DNA of 64,000 bases. Source: Actinomycetota bacterium (GTDB lineage Bacteria; Actinomycetota; Actinomycetes; S36-B12). How positions within the stretch are numbered: position 1 is the stretch's first letter; every line of letters starts with the position of its first letter. The position numbers and the translations under genes are program-made. Below are positions 34,727-44,206 of this stretch, one piece after another. The notes below the pieces were generated by a model, which searched no databases, was not told where the DNA came from, and saw nothing but the letters and a program-made list of their open reading frames with translations. The stretch is taken from NCBI GenBank assembly GCA_005798555.1, contig SYJA01000006.1, positions 51,631-115,630 of the forward strand, in the 5' to 3' direction.

Positions 34727-36046
34727 GTGATCCAGCGCATTGACCTTCGAGGTTCGTCAATAGACCCCCGCCTCGCGGTCCCTAGGGCAGCCATGGATGT
34801 TGCCGATGCCGCCAAGCGGATTGCCCCAATCCTGAGCGAAGTCCGCGATGAAGGCGCCGAAGCGGTCCTGCGCTGGTCGGAACTACTAGACAATGTGCGA
34901 CCACCACAGCTTCGGGTGCCGGCCCAGGTAATTGCCGATGCTGAGGCTGGGTTGGAGCCAGCGGTGCGGGCGGGCCTCGTGGAGGCGATTGATCGCACGA
35001 GGCGCGCCCACCTAGAACAACGTCGCACGGACACCACCGCGGTGGTGGTCCCCGGGGGCACCGTCACCGAACGCTGGTTGCCGGTTGAGCGGGTCGGACT
35101 TTATGTACCGGGCGGTCGTGCCGTTTATCCGAGCAGCGTGATCATGAACGTGGTGCCAGCCCAAGTCGCTGGGGTAGCGGCACTCGCGGTGGTATCGCCA
35201 CCGCAACAAGATTTTGGCGGCTGGCCGCATCCAACTATTTTGGCCGCGTGCGCACTACTTGGTGTCGATGAGGTTTATGCGGTCGGTGGCGCGCAGGCAA
35301 TCGCGATGTTGGCCTATGGCGTTGATCTACCAGGTGGGCGATGCGAGCCGGTTGATCTGGTCACCGGCCCGGGCAATATTTATGTCACGGCGGCCAAGCG
35401 TGCGCTGCGCGGGGTGATTGGTATTGACAGTGAAGCCGGGCCAACTGAGATCGCGATCTTGGCCGACTCCACCGCTGACCCGCGGCACGTGGCCGCCGAT
35501 CTATTGAGCCAGGCCGAGCATGATGTCTTGGCTGCAGCGGTTCTAGTCACGCCTTCGGAGGAACTTGCTGATGCAGTTGCCAAAGAGGTGGCTAACCAAG
35601 TCGCGAACACCAAACATGTCGAGCGCATTACCGAATCTTTGAGCGGTGTGCAAAGTGCGATTGTCTTGGTTGACGATCTGGAGGCTGCCCTCCGGGTGGT
35701 CAACGCCTATGCGGCAGAGCACCTTGAGATTCACACCGAAAATGCGCGGGAAATCGCCATGCGGGTTCGAAATGCCGGGGCCATATTTGTCGGAACCTGG
35801 GCCCCGGTTTCGCTCGGTGATTACTGCGCGGGCTCAAACCATGTGCTTCCAACGCGCGGCAGCGCTAGGTATTCGTCCGGCTTATCGGTGCAGTCGTTCC
35901 TCAGGGGCGTGCACATAATCGAGTACGACGAGGCGGCTCTGGGCGATGTTGCCGGGCACGTGATCGCCCTGGCTGGGGCAGAGGATCTCCCCGCCCATGG
36001 TGATGCCATTCGAATTCGCACCCAGTTTGAAAAGAAAGTAACGTGA
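34727..36046 (+). CDS. hisD: Histidinol dehydrogenase
   Basis: Zinc enzyme for the last two steps of histidine synthesis, histidinol to histidine with two NAD+. 439 aa. Recognised by [30 protein letters not shown] and [20 protein letters not shown]. The GTG at 34727 (VIQRIDLRG) matches the family start; upstream in-frame codons lie within the divergent gene. First gene of the his operon; stop overlaps hisC (GTGA). Confidence 0.96.
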   Translation: MIQRIDLRGSSIDPRLAVPRAAMDVADAAKRIAPILSEVRDEGAEAVLRWSELLDNVRPPQLRVPAQVIADAEAGLEPAVRAGLVEAIDRTRRAHLEQRRTDTTAVVVPGGTVTERWLPVERVGLYVPGGRAVYPSSVIMNVVPAQVAGVAALAVVSPPQQDFGGWPHPTILAACALLGVDEVYAVGGAQAIAMLAYGVDLPGGRCEPVDLVTGPGNIYVTAAKRALRGVIGIDSEAGPTEIAILADSTADPRHVAADLLSQAEHDVLAAAVLVTPSEELADAVAKEVANQVANTKHVERITESLSGVQSAIVLVDDLEAALRVVNAYAAEHLEIHTENAREIAMRVRNAGAIFVGTWAPVSLGDYCAGSNHVLPTRGSARYSSGLSVQSFLRGVHIIEYDEAALGDVAGHVIALAGAEDLPAHGDAIRIRTQFEKKVT

Positions 36047-37158
36047 CACCGGCCTTCGAGTTGCCGATTCGTGATGACTTGCGGGGGGTTAAGTCATATG
36101 GGGCACCCCAATTGTCCGTCCCGGTTTGTTTGAACGTAAATGAGAACCCCTTCCCGCTGCCGGTTGATGTGGCTGAGGCGATTGCAGCTGCGGTCAGGTC
36201 TGTTGCCACGGACCTAAACAGGTACCCACAGCGCGATGCAGTGGTGCTTCGTGAAGCCCTGGCTGATTATCTGGCGAGTGAATCCGGCGTTCAGGTTCCG
36301 TGGGATCAGATCTGGGCCGCCAATGGATCAAATGAGGTAGTGCACCATTTGTTCTTGGCCTTTGGGGGTCCGGGGCGCTTAGCCATCAGCTTCGATCCGA
36401 CTTACTCGATGTATCCGGAATATGCCCGTGACACATTCACCAACTACCTGTCATTTCCGCGGCGAGCAGATTTCACGATTGACGTTGCTAGTGCGTGTCA
36501 GCAGATCGCGAGCCACCGCCCGTCCCTGGTATTGGTGACCGCCCCCAACAATCCGACCGGTACGGCACTTGATCCCGTGGACCTAGTGACCCTGCTTGGC
36601 ACGGCACGAGATTGTGGGGCGATGCTAATCGTCGACGAGGCCTATGCCGAATTTCGGCGCGCTGGGATTCCATCTGCGCTGGAACTACTGCCGGACTATC
36701 CAAATCTGGTGGTCACCCGCACGATGAGCAAGGCATTTGGGCTGGCCGGCGCCCGCGTCGGCTACGCCGCTACGGCCGATCCTGCCGTGGTCGAGACCTT
36801 GAGCGTGGTCCGCCTCCCGTACCACCTCTCTTCGGTGACCCAGGCGGTGGCGACGGCCGCCCTACGCCACTGTGGCTCCATGCAGGCCCAGGTGTCCACG
36901 ATCCGCGAGGAGCGTGATGCACTTCAGGAATGGCTGGTCGGGCAGGGCTTTGATGTCGTCTTGAGCGATGCGAACTTCATTCTCTTCGGAACTTTTGGTG
37001 ATCGCGAGGGCATCTGGCAGCGCCTACTTGATCAAGGGGTATTGATTCGGGTCACAGGGCCAGCCGGCTACCTGCGGGTAAGTATTGGCACGCCCGTCGA
37101 AAACGATAGGTTTAGGTCCGCGCTGTTGAGCGCGGTGGGCGACGAAAGGCAATCATGA
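36043..37158 (+). CDS. hisC: Histidinol-phosphate aminotransferase
   Basis: PLP enzyme (371 aa) converting imidazole acetol phosphate and Glu to histidinol phosphate. NENPFPLP and RYPQRDA near the N-terminus, PNNPTGT, DEAYAEF and [15 protein letters not shown] with the PLP-binding Lys. GTG start overlaps hisD; stop overlaps hisB. Confidence 0.95.
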   Translation: MTPAFELPIRDDLRGVKSYGAPQLSVPVCLNVNENPFPLPVDVAEAIAAAVRSVATDLNRYPQRDAVVLREALADYLASESGVQVPWDQIWAANGSNEVVHHLFLAFGGPGRLAISFDPTYSMYPEYARDTFTNYLSFPRRADFTIDVASACQQIASHRPSLVLVTAPNNPTGTALDPVDLVTLLGTARDCGAMLIVDEAYAEFRRAGIPSALELLPDYPNLVVTRTMSKAFGLAGARVGYAATADPAVVETLSVVRLPYHLSSVTQAVATAALRHCGSMQAQVSTIREERDALQEWLVGQGFDVVLSDANFILFGTFGDREGIWQRLLDQGVLIRVTGPAGYLRVSIGTPVENDRFRSALLSAVGDERQS

Positions 37159-37757
37159 ATCGCACAGCGCGGGTTGAGCGAAACACCAAGGAAAGCCAGG
37201 TGCTGGTCGAGTTAAACCTCGATGGCAGTGGTGCCAGCACAATTGATACTGGTGTGCCCTTCTTTGATCACATGCTGGCGCAGTTGGCAAAGCATGGGGG
37301 CTTTGACCTAGTGGTCGCGACCAAGGGCGACCTCGAAGTTGATTCACACCACACCGTGGAAGACACCGCACTGGCACTGGGTCAGGCAATGAATGAGGCC
37401 CTCGGCGATCGCGCCGGCCTATGTCGCTTCGGTGATGCGCTGGTTCCACTAGATGAGTGCTTGGTGCAGTCCGCCGTCGATCTCTCGGGCCGACCCTATC
37501 TGGTTCATGAGGAGCCCGAGGTGGTCGAGCTAATTGGGTCTTACGACACCACTTTGACCCGGCATATCTGGGAGTCAATTGTGGCGACCGCGAAGATCAC
37601 GCTGCATGTGCGGGTAATTTCGGGTCGCAATGCGCACCATGTGGTTGAGGCCCAGTTCAAGTCGGTGGCCCGGTCGCTGCGAGCTGCGGTGGCAACGGAC
37701 GTGCGCGTGGTTGGCGTGCCATCAACAAAAGGCACTTTGACCGCTAACAAGTCTTAG
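37155..37757 (+). CDS. hisB: Imidazoleglycerol-phosphate dehydratase
   Basis: Manganese enzyme (200 aa) making imidazole acetol phosphate. Two metal motifs: FFDHMLAQLAKHGGFDL and DSHHTVEDTALALGQA, and again HHVVEAQFKSVARSLR near the end. It is the monofunctional form, without the histidinol phosphatase domain of enterobacteria. The stop TAG forms the first bases of a -10-like box before hisH. Confidence 0.96.
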   Translation: MNRTARVERNTKESQVLVELNLDGSGASTIDTGVPFFDHMLAQLAKHGGFDLVVATKGDLEVDSHHTVEDTALALGQAMNEALGDRAGLCRFGDALVPLDECLVQSAVDLSGRPYLVHEEPEVVELIGSYDTTLTRHIWESIVATAKITLHVRVISGRNAHHVVEAQFKSVARSLRAAVATDVRVVGVPSTKGTLTANKS

Positions 37758-37760
37758 CGT
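37755..37760 (+). promoter_or_regulatory. -10 box directly before hisH (leaderless candidate)
   Basis: TAGCGT includes the hisB stop codon and ends 6 bases before the hisH GTG. It may be an internal promoter of the his operon. Confidence 0.4.
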
Positions 37761-37766
37761 CAAATC

Positions 37767-38402
37767 GTGACAACTCAAGACATTGTCATCTTGGATTACG
37801 GGTCAGGTAACCTCCGCTCTGCGCAGCGGGCGCTTGAAAAAGTCGGGGCAACAGTCCAAGTCACTGCTGACTTTGATGAGGCATTAAATGCTGATGCATT
37901 AGTGGTGCCGGGCGTGGGTGCTTTTGCCGCCTGCATGCGCGGGATCCTTGAGGTGCGCGGTGACGTCATCATTGATAGGCGCCTGACTGCTGGCAGGCCG
38001 GTTCTGGGCATCTGCGTGGGCATGCAGGTGTTATTCGCCCACGGAGTCGAGCACGGGACCACGGTCGATGGTCTAGGGCAATGGCCCGGGGTGGTCGAGC
38101 GACTTGGTGCGCCGATTTTGCCGCATATGGGCTGGGACACCGTGCGGGCGCCGGCGGATTCGACGATTTTCGCGGAGGTTGCGGGGGAACGGTTTTACTT
38201 CGTGCACTCATACGGGGTGACCACCTGTGACTTGACTCCCCACCACCTGAACCGGCGATCACCGGTGATCACTTGGGGCACCCACGGCACTGACTTTGTG
38301 GCTGCCATCGAGAACGGCCCACTGGTCGCTACCCAGTTCCATCCGGAAAAATCCGGTGCGGCTGGTCTTGAGCTGCTGAATTCGTGGCTTCAGTCCCTCT
38401 AA
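37767..38402 (+). CDS. hisH: Imidazole glycerol phosphate synthase, glutaminase subunit
   Basis: Class I glutamine amidotransferase (211 aa) that feeds ammonia to HisF. The nucleophile Cys is in [10 protein letters not shown], the His and Glu in [21 protein letters not shown] opens the domain. GTG start 9 bases after hisB. Confidence 0.95.
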   Translation: MTTQDIVILDYGSGNLRSAQRALEKVGATVQVTADFDEALNADALVVPGVGAFAACMRGILEVRGDVIIDRRLTAGRPVLGICVGMQVLFAHGVEHGTTVDGLGQWPGVVERLGAPILPHMGWDTVRAPADSTIFAEVAGERFYFVHSYGVTTCDLTPHHLNRRSPVITWGTHGTDFVAAIENGPLVATQFHPEKSGAAGLELLNSWLQSL

Positions 38403-38435
38403 GAGTCCGTGGTTTAGTCCGCACCACGTGCAAAG

Positions 38436-38441
38436 TAGGGT
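38436..38441 (+). promoter_or_regulatory. -10 box directly before priA/hisA (leaderless candidate)
   Basis: TAGGGT ends 7 bases before the GTG at 38449, in a 46-bp gap after hisH. There is no ribosome site closer to the start. Confidence 0.5.
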
Positions 38442-38448
38442 TTGGGCC

Positions 38449-39219
38449 GTGACTAAAGAGTTGATCTTGCTGCCCGCCGTTGATGTTTCCGGGGGTCAGG
38501 CGGTGCGACTGGTGCAGGGTAAGGCCGGGACCGAGACCGCCTACGGGTCGCCATTGGATTCGGCGCGGGCTTGGATCAACCAAGGTGCGCAGTGGATCCA
38601 CCTGGTCGACCTTGATGCAGCATTCGGTAAAGGTGATAACGCAGGCCTACTGGCTCGGGTTGTTGCCGATGTGCGTCACCATGCGAAAGTTGAGTTGTCC
38701 GGCGGTATTCGCGATGACGCATCCCTCAAGGCGGCACTTGCGACCGGATGTGATCGAGTGAATCTTGGCACCGCTGCCCTCGAGGATCCGGAATGGACGG
38801 CGAAAGTAATCGCTGATCATGGGGAGCAAATTGCGGTCGGCCTGGACGTGCGCGGCACGACTTTGTCGGCGCGGGGCTGGACCAAAGATGGTGGTGATCT
38901 CTGGGAGACCCTCGCCCGACTCGACGCGGCCGGGTGCGCACGCTATGTCGTTACCGATGTCACCAAAGACGGCACCATGCACGGCCCTAATTTTCACCTC
39001 TTGCGCGATGTGTGCGCGGCAACCAAGAGGCCGGTGATCGCTTCGGGTGGGATTTCGAAGTTGGAGGACTTGCACAAGTTGGTCGAGATGGTGCCGTCGG
39101 GGATAGAAGGGGCAATTATTGGCCGTGCGCTATACGACGGTGCCTTTACCCTGGCGGAGGCCATCGCGTCCATCGAGCCTCGATTCGATCCTTATGAGTG
39201 GGGACCCCCGCGGCCGTGA
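38449..39219 (+). CDS. priA: Phosphoribosyl isomerase A (HisA/TrpF bifunctional type)
   Basis: TIM-barrel isomerase (256 aa). [18 protein letters not shown] has the first catalytic Asp, [14 protein letters not shown] the second. The segment [20 protein letters not shown] is of the PriA type found in actinobacteria, where one enzyme serves both ProFAR isomerisation (HisA) and PRA isomerisation (TrpF). No trpF is found among the trp genes in the window, which supports this. GTG start at 38449; end overlaps hisF (GTGA). Confidence 0.92.
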   Translation: MTKELILLPAVDVSGGQAVRLVQGKAGTETAYGSPLDSARAWINQGAQWIHLVDLDAAFGKGDNAGLLARVVADVRHHAKVELSGGIRDDASLKAALATGCDRVNLGTAALEDPEWTAKVIADHGEQIAVGLDVRGTTLSARGWTKDGGDLWETLARLDAAGCARYVVTDVTKDGTMHGPNFHLLRDVCAATKRPVIASGGISKLEDLHKLVEMVPSGIEGAIIGRALYDGAFTLAEAIASIEPRFDPYEWGPPRP

Positions 39220-39986
39220 GTATGGCAATCCGGGTGATTCCCTGCCTTGATGTTGATGCTGGGCGGGTTGTGAAGGGCGTGAATTTCACCGGCCTGCGGG
39301 ATGCGGGTGATCCGGTTGAGCTGGCCTCGCGTTATGACGCTGGGGGTGCGGATGAAATAGTGTTCCTGGATATAACCGCGTCAAGTGGGGATAGGCAAAC
39401 ATTGCTTGATGTTGTTCAACGCACGGCTGATTGCGTTTTCATCCCGCTAACTGTTGGCGGCGGCGTCCGATCACCAGATGACTTTGACCTGCTCTTGCGT
39501 GCAGGTGCCGACAAAGTCAGTTTGAACACAGCAGCGATCGCCGACCCAACTTTGCTTAGTCAGGCCGCCGAACGGTTCGGCTCCCAATGCGTTGTCCTAT
39601 CGATCGATGCCCGCCGGTGTCCACCAGGGGTCAGCACCGTCAGCGGATTTGAGGTAACCACTCACGGCGGTAGGCGCAGCACCGGTATGGATGTGATCAC
39701 TTGGGCGATGGAGGGTACGAAGCGGGGTGCCGGTGAGATCTTGTTGAACTCCATGGATGCCGACGGCACCAAGGCCGGATTTGACCTTGAACTCATCAAG
39801 AATATTCGAGGCGTTGTTCAGGTGCCGCTGATCGCCAGCGGCGGGGCCGGTTCACTGACCGATTTCGCGCTGGCCGTCGACGCGGGTGCCGACGCTGTGC
39901 TAGCGGCAAGTGTCTTTCATTTCGGTCAGTTCACGGTCGCGCAGGTGAAACAGGCATTAGCTGAATCGGGTCTACTGGTTCGTTGA
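39216..39986 (+). CDS. hisF: Imidazole glycerol phosphate synthase, cyclase subunit
   Basis: TIM barrel (256 aa) that forms IGP and AICAR with ammonia from His[18 protein letters not shown] holds the first Asp, [13 protein letters not shown] the second. GTG at 39216 overlaps the priA stop; an ATG two codons later is also possible. The stop lies in a short palindrome shared with the opposite gene. Confidence 0.95.
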   Translation: MSMAIRVIPCLDVDAGRVVKGVNFTGLRDAGDPVELASRYDAGGADEIVFLDITASSGDRQTLLDVVQRTADCVFIPLTVGGGVRSPDDFDLLLRAGADKVSLNTAAIADPTLLSQAAERFGSQCVVLSIDARRCPPGVSTVSGFEVTTHGGRRSTGMDVITWAMEGTKRGAGEILLNSMDADGTKAGFDLELIKNIRGVVQVPLIASGGAGSLTDFALAVDAGADAVLAASVFHFGQFTVAQVKQALAESGLLVR

Positions 39987-39993
39987 CCCGCGG

Positions 39994-40638
39994 TCAGAAC
40001 CCCAAGGGCGAGTTGTTGAAGGCGGCCACGGCTTCGGCGGAACCGTCAACCTCGAGTACTACTTCGGTGCGTCCGTAGGAACGCAGCACGAGTTCGCCGA
40101 CACTGCCGCGCAACGTCACCGCCGGGTTGCCCCGATGGGCGACTATGCGGGTGGTCGCGGTTCGATCCGTTCGTTCCAAGACCACGCCAACCTGGGCCTT
40201 GCGGAAAAGCAGCCGGGAACTCTTGGCTAGCCGGCCCCAGAGCAGATCGGCGAAGCCCTGGTTTAGTTCACGTGGTTGCCAGTTGGCTTGCGCCCGACGC
40301 AAGTCCTCATGATGTACGAAGTATTCAAAGAGATTGGCCAGGCCATCAACACCTGGGATAGCGAAGAACGACAGGGTCGGCGGGCCGCTTCGGACTTTGT
40401 CGACAAGTTCGGCATAGGGCAAGTTGGCCGTCGCATCTTGAACATGTTGGGTCCAACCGGCCAGTGGCCCGACCAAGATACCTAGTGCGGCATCGGGTCT
40501 CGACTCGCGAATCACCAGGTGAGCCGCGAGATTGGCGGCATTCCAGCCAGCGCACAGGGTGGGTGCGTTCGGGCCCAGGGCGAGTAGGAGGGCGGCAAGG
40601 TCGAGGCGTTCGGTATGGGCGCCTTGGGCTGCGGTCAC
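39994..40638 (-). CDS. TIGR03085-like DinB/mycothiol-superfamily protein
   Basis: A 214-aa protein similar to the actinobacterial TIGR03085 family of the DinB/maleylpyruvate isomerase superfamily. DLAALLLALGPNAPTLCAGWNAANLAAHLVIRE (in part) carries the usual W...L.AHL motif with a His likely to bind metal; FEYFVHHEDLRRA holds the second His pair. Members may be thiol-dependent (mycothiol) enzymes but the reaction is unknown. GTG start at 40638. It lies between hisF and hisI on the other strand. Confidence 0.8.
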   Translation of the reverse strand: MTAAQGAHTERLDLAALLLALGPNAPTLCAGWNAANLAAHLVIRESRPDAALGILVGPLAGWTQHVQDATANLPYAELVDKVRSGPPTLSFFAIPGVDGLANLFEYFVHHEDLRRAQANWQPRELNQGFADLLWGRLAKSSRLLFRKAQVGVVLERTDRTATTRIVAHRGNPAVTLRGSVGELVLRSYGRTEVVLEVDGSAEAVAAFNNSPLGF

Positions 40639-40670
40639 ACCCTCATCATGTCCTATGAATCCCGTCCCGG

Positions 40671-40676
40671 CACAAT
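40671..40676 (+). promoter_or_regulatory. Candidate -10 box before hisI
   Basis: CACAAT ends 6 bases before the hisI ATG at 40683. It has one mismatch to TANNNT but stands at the same distance as the other boxes. It would drive the hisI-trpE operon. Confidence 0.35.
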
Positions 40677-40682
40677 GTGGGG

Positions 40683-41024
40683 ATGACAGTGGGAGCCGAA
40701 CTGATCGCCCGCGTGCGGTTCAATGACCAAGGCTTGGTGCCGGCGATCGCCCAGCAGTGGGATTCCGGTGAGGTTTTGATGATGGCTTGGATGAATAAAG
40801 ACGCCTTGGAGCTAACCCTTGAGACCGGCAAGGCCACCTATTTTTCGCGCAGTAGGTCCAAACTGTGGGTCAAAGGCGAAACTTCCGGAAACTTCCAAGC
40901 GATTCGCGAACTCAAACTGGATTGCGATGGCGACACCATCTTGCTCGAGGTCGATCAGCTCGGCGAAGCCTGCCACACCGGGGCGAGATCGTGCTTTGAT
41001 GCCGGGAAGCATCACACCGTATGA
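40683..41024 (+). CDS. hisI: Phosphoribosyl-AMP cyclohydrolase
   Basis: Opens the adenine ring of PR-AMP in histidine synthesis. 113 aa, monofunctional (no HisE pyrophosphatase domain). [33 protein letters not shown] and the zinc-binding [10 protein letters not shown] are diagnostic. ATG at 40683 is preferred over GTG 40677. The stop overlaps trpE (ATGA), joining a his gene to trp genes. Confidence 0.95.
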   Translation: MTVGAELIARVRFNDQGLVPAIAQQWDSGEVLMMAWMNKDALELTLETGKATYFSRSRSKLWVKGETSGNFQAIRELKLDCDGDTILLEVDQLGEACHTGARSCFDAGKHHTV

Positions 41025-42601
41025 GCGTTGGCACATCCCCGGGGTTGCCGGAGTTTCGAGTGCTGGCCCAGGATCGACGAGTAATCCCGGTGACTCGACG
41101 GCTGTTGGTCGACGGGCACACGGCGGTGGGACTGTTCCTGGCCCTGTGCGGTGACCGAGCCGGCACGTTTTTGCTGGAGTCAGCTGAGCCGGGGCGCCTT
41201 TGGTCGCGGTATTCATTTATCGGAGTCCACTCCGCGGCGATGCTGACGGAGCGGGATGGTTCGGCGGCTTGGCTCGGGCGCGCACCACGCGGTGTACTGG
41301 CTTCGGGCAATCCGATGGAGGTGCTGCGTGAAACAATTGACCTCCTGCATACCGAGCAGGCCCCGGGGCTGCCGCCGTTAACCGGCGGCCTCGTTGGCTA
41401 TTTCAGCTATGACGCTGTTCGTCGGTGGGAGCAGGTCCCTGATGCGAATCCAGACGAGTTGCAAATACCAGAATTAGCGTTCCTATTGGCAACCGATCTG
41501 GCGGCCGTCGACCACACTGATGGTTCGGTCTTGCTCATCGCGAATGCGATCAACTATGACGCTTCTGATGACCGTGTTGATGAAGCATGGCAAGACGCGG
41601 TCCGTCGACTGGACTTAATGCAAGGGGCGCTTGGGTCCGCCCCGCCCACCGGGATCTGGACCTACGACGGCACCGCCGAGCCACTGGTAAAAGCCAATTT
41701 CGCGCCGGCTGATTTCCATGCCTCGGTCGAGCGCGCGCAGGAGTACATTCAAGCCGGTGATGCCTTCCAGATCGTCCTCTCGCAACGGTTTCAAACTCCG
41801 TGTGCAGCTACCGGCCTGGATGTCTATCGCATCTTGCGCACAAGCAACCCCAGCCCGTACATGTACCTCCTGCGACTGCCGATCGATGATGGTTCCCAGC
41901 CCGACCACGAGGCAGGGCACATTCCCGATCGCACGGCATTTGAAATCGTCGGATCCTCCCCGGAGGCGTTGGTTACCGTCACGAATGGTCACTGCGTCGT
42001 GCACCCCATCGCTGGCACTAGGCCTCGAGGGGTTACCCCTGAGGAAGACGCGGCACTAGGTGAGGAGCTGCTTGCGGATGAGAAGGAGCGCGCCGAGCAC
42101 TTGATGTTGGTTGATCTGGCGCGAAATGACATTGGACGAGTGTGTCAGCCGGGAAGTGTTGCGGTGGTGGACTTCATGCAGGTCGAGCGTTACTCGCATG
42201 TCATGCACCTAGTTTCAACTGTCACGGGCGAACTTCGCGAGGATTGCACGGCCTACGATGCCTTGGCTGCGACATTTCCAGCAGGTACGCTGTCGGGTGC
42301 ACCGAAACCGCGCGCGATGGCCATCATCGATGAGCTCGAGCAGGTCCGAAGGGGGCTTTATGGCGGCTGCGTGGGATATTTTGACTTTGCCGGCAATGTT
42401 GACACCGCAATTGCCATCCGAACCGCGCTCATTAAGGATGGGGTGGCTGTTGTGCAGGCTGGCGCCGGCATCGTCGCTGACTCGGTGCCAACCTCGGAGG
42501 CAGCGGAGTGCCGAAATAAGGCGGCCGCGGTCCTGCGTGCGGTGTCCCTCGCCCAGACCTTGACCGATGTGTCTGATGCTGGCCCTAGGGCAAGAAGTTG
42601 A
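41021..42601 (+). CDS. trpE: Anthranilate synthase component I
   Basis: Chorismate to anthranilate with ammonia or the TrpG subunit. 526 aa. The N-terminal LLES element ([19 protein letters not shown], in part) is the known tryptophan feedback site. [27 protein letters not shown] and [14 protein letters not shown] form the catalytic domain. No trpG is seen here. No attenuator leader is possible in the usual place because trpE overlaps hisI. Confidence 0.96.
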   Translation: MSVGTSPGLPEFRVLAQDRRVIPVTRRLLVDGHTAVGLFLALCGDRAGTFLLESAEPGRLWSRYSFIGVHSAAMLTERDGSAAWLGRAPRGVLASGNPMEVLRETIDLLHTEQAPGLPPLTGGLVGYFSYDAVRRWEQVPDANPDELQIPELAFLLATDLAAVDHTDGSVLLIANAINYDASDDRVDEAWQDAVRRLDLMQGALGSAPPTGIWTYDGTAEPLVKANFAPADFHASVERAQEYIQAGDAFQIVLSQRFQTPCAATGLDVYRILRTSNPSPYMYLLRLPIDDGSQPDHEAGHIPDRTAFEIVGSSPEALVTVTNGHCVVHPIAGTRPRGVTPEEDAALGEELLADEKERAEHLMLVDLARNDIGRVCQPGSVAVVDFMQVERYSHVMHLVSTVTGELREDCTAYDALAATFPAGTLSGAPKPRAMAIIDELEQVRRGLYGGCVGYFDFAGNVDTAIAIRTALIKDGVAVVQAGAGIVADSVPTSEAAECRNKAAAVLRAVSLAQTLTDVSDAGPRARS

Positions 42602-43161
42602 GCAGTTATCGGATGGCATTAATTGGGTTAGCGGCGGCCGCATTAGTCGTCATCGCGGCATTCGCCTTGCCTTGGGCAAGTGTCAGTGTGCCGCTGGTTT
42701 CGGGGCTAAGTGACACCGGGACCGAGGTGACTTTCACCGGACGTGAGATCTATCCGCTGGCCGGGGTGATGCCTTGGCTGGGGCTGGCTGCGGTCGGCGG
42801 GGTTTTTGCCACCCGCGGCTGGGCTCGAGTGATCGTTGGCCTAGTGGTTCTGGCCACCGGCTTGGTTAGTGCGGTGAGTGCCATTGGCTTTGGCCTAGAT
42901 CCGCAGGCGGCGCTTGTCGATCCACTTAACCCAGATCCATTTACCCAGTGGGCCAGCACCCCGTGGTGGGTCCTTGGTCTAATCGGGGCCTTGGGCCTAG
43001 CCGCGGTGGGCGGGCTGATCGTGGCACGCGGTCGGACCTGGCCCGGGTTGAGTCAACGTTATGAGCGATCCAGTGGGACTAAGGCTGGCCAAGATGCGGG
43101 TTCGATCACGGCCCTTTCGGCGTGGGATGCCCTAGACCGCGGTGAGGACCCGACCACCTGA
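42598..43161 (+). CDS. Trp-operon-associated membrane protein (TIGR02234-like)
   Basis: A 187-aa protein with four membrane helices; TTG start in a TTGA overlap with trpE. LPWASVSVP and TFTGREIYPLAGVMPWLGLAAV match the Trp-biosynthesis-associated membrane proteins of actinobacteria, which nearly always follow trpE. Function unknown; a role in tryptophan or precursor transport has been suggested from context only. Confidence 0.85.
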   Translation: MSSYRMALIGLAAAALVVIAAFALPWASVSVPLVSGLSDTGTEVTFTGREIYPLAGVMPWLGLAAVGGVFATRGWARVIVGLVVLATGLVSAVSAIGFGLDPQAALVDPLNPDPFTQWASTPWWVLGLIGALGLAAVGGLIVARGRTWPGLSQRYERSSGTKAGQDAGSITALSAWDALDRGEDPTT

Positions 43162-43187
43162 TCTAGCAGCGGCCATGACGCTGATGA

Positions 43188-43193
43188 TTAAAT
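43188..43193 (+). promoter_or_regulatory. -10 box before the 76-codon gene (leaderless candidate)
   Basis: TTAAAT (with TAAATG one base on) ends 6 bases before the ATG at 43200. No ribosome site is found between. Confidence 0.4.
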
Positions 43194-43199
43194 GTCCCT

Positions 43200-43430
43200 A
43201 TGAACCAAGCCAGTACTAGCGAGCACCAAGTCAAGCCGGGCCACCACGGGTCAACCCCGGCCGCTTGGGCAACAGTGATAATCATCTCGATTGCCTTCTT
43301 GGTTGGCACCTTGGCCGTGATACTTGGCAATTGGCCGATGTTCTGGGTCGGGGCTGCGCTGGTAGTGGTCGGTGCGATAGTCGGCAAGATTATGCAAAAG
43401 GCCGGGTTGGGCACAATCCCAAGGCGTTGA
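43200..43430 (+). CDS. Small two-helix membrane protein (DUF6704-like)
   Basis: A 76-aa protein: polar N-tail with GHHGSTPAAWATV, then two membrane helices, the second ending MFWVGAALVVVGAIVGKIMQKAGLG. Small proteins with HGxxPAAW and a GaivGKvMqkaGlG end are found beside trpE and the membrane protein above in many actinobacteria; I believe this is the family called DUF6704, but the name is from memory. Function unknown. Confidence 0.75.
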   Translation: MNQASTSEHQVKPGHHGSTPAAWATVIIISIAFLVGTLAVILGNWPMFWVGAALVVVGAIVGKIMQKAGLGTIPRR

Positions 43431-43513
43431 TTTACCAAATCCTGATCAGGCCCTGATCCCGCGGGCCCCTTGCCAAGTGCAAACGAGTTCTTTTCCATGG
43501 CACTCTTAGCGGT

Positions 43514-44206
43514 ATGAGCCCCGATTCGGTAAAAGGACTGATCCTTGTCGTCGAGGATGAGCGGGCGATCTCTGATCTGCTGCGCCTTTACCTAGCGCGG
43601 GAGGGGTTCGGGGTGCAAGTTGAATCCGATGGCCTAGCGGGTTTGGGAGCTGCGCGAACCCTGCACCCGGTTGCAATAATCCTTGACGTCGGGCTACCGT
43701 CGCTGGACGGTACCGAGATTTGCCGCCGGCTGCGCGCCGAAGGCAACTGGACGCCGGTGCTTTTTTGCACTGCGCGCGATGATGAGGTTGACCGAGTTGT
43801 CGGCTTAGAACTTGGGGCCGATGACTACATCACCAAACCATTTAGCCCGCGTGAGGTAGTTGCGCGGGTAAAGGCAGTTGTGCGGCGCGCGGTGTACGCG
43901 GCCAGCAGCGCCGGCCCGTTAGTTCTGGGTGATGTTTCCGTTGATCCCGTAACCAGACGCGTAAGTGTTGCAGGTGCGCAAGTGCAACTGACCGCCACCG
44001 AGTTCGACTTGCTCGAGCACCTCATGGCCAATCAGGGCAAAGTCCTGAGCCGGGAGCAACTGCTCTCGGAAGTGTGGGGTTATGCGGCGATTGTCGGTAC
44101 TCGAACCGTTGATGTGCATGTGGCGCAGGTCCGGGCGAAACTGGGTGATCACAGCCCGATCCGCACGGTTCGAGGTGTGGGGTACTCGGCGGAGCTTGAG
44201 CCGTGA
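43514..44206 (+). CDS. OmpR-family response regulator
   Basis: A 230-aa regulator. Receiver domain (about 9-122): acidic pair in VVEDE, phosphorylation Asp58 in ILDVGLPSLDG, Thr in LFCTARD and Lys in YITKPFSP. Then a winged-helix DNA-binding domain (about 135-228: LTATEFDLLEHL, SREQLLSEVWGY, VDVHVAQVRAKL, IRTVRGVGY). It overlaps the sensor kinase gene (GTGA). The signal and targets are unknown. It lies between two parts of the trp gene set, but this does not show that it controls them. Confidence 0.93.
   Translation: MSPDSVKGLILVVEDERAISDLLRLYLAREGFGVQVESDGLAGLGAARTLHPVAIILDVGLPSLDGTEICRRLRAEGNWTPVLFCTARDDEVDRVVGLELGADDYITKPFSPREVVARVKAVVRRAVYAASSAGPLVLGDVSVDPVTRRVSVAGAQVQLTATEFDLLEHLMANQGKVLSREQLLSEVWGYAAIVGTRTVDVHVAQVRAKLGDHSPIRTVRGVGYSAELEP

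Noticed and set aside
40640..41021. Trp attenuator (leader peptide with Trp codons) before trpE
   Set aside because: trpE overlaps hisI, and no short Trp-rich frame with alternative hairpins is seen upstream.
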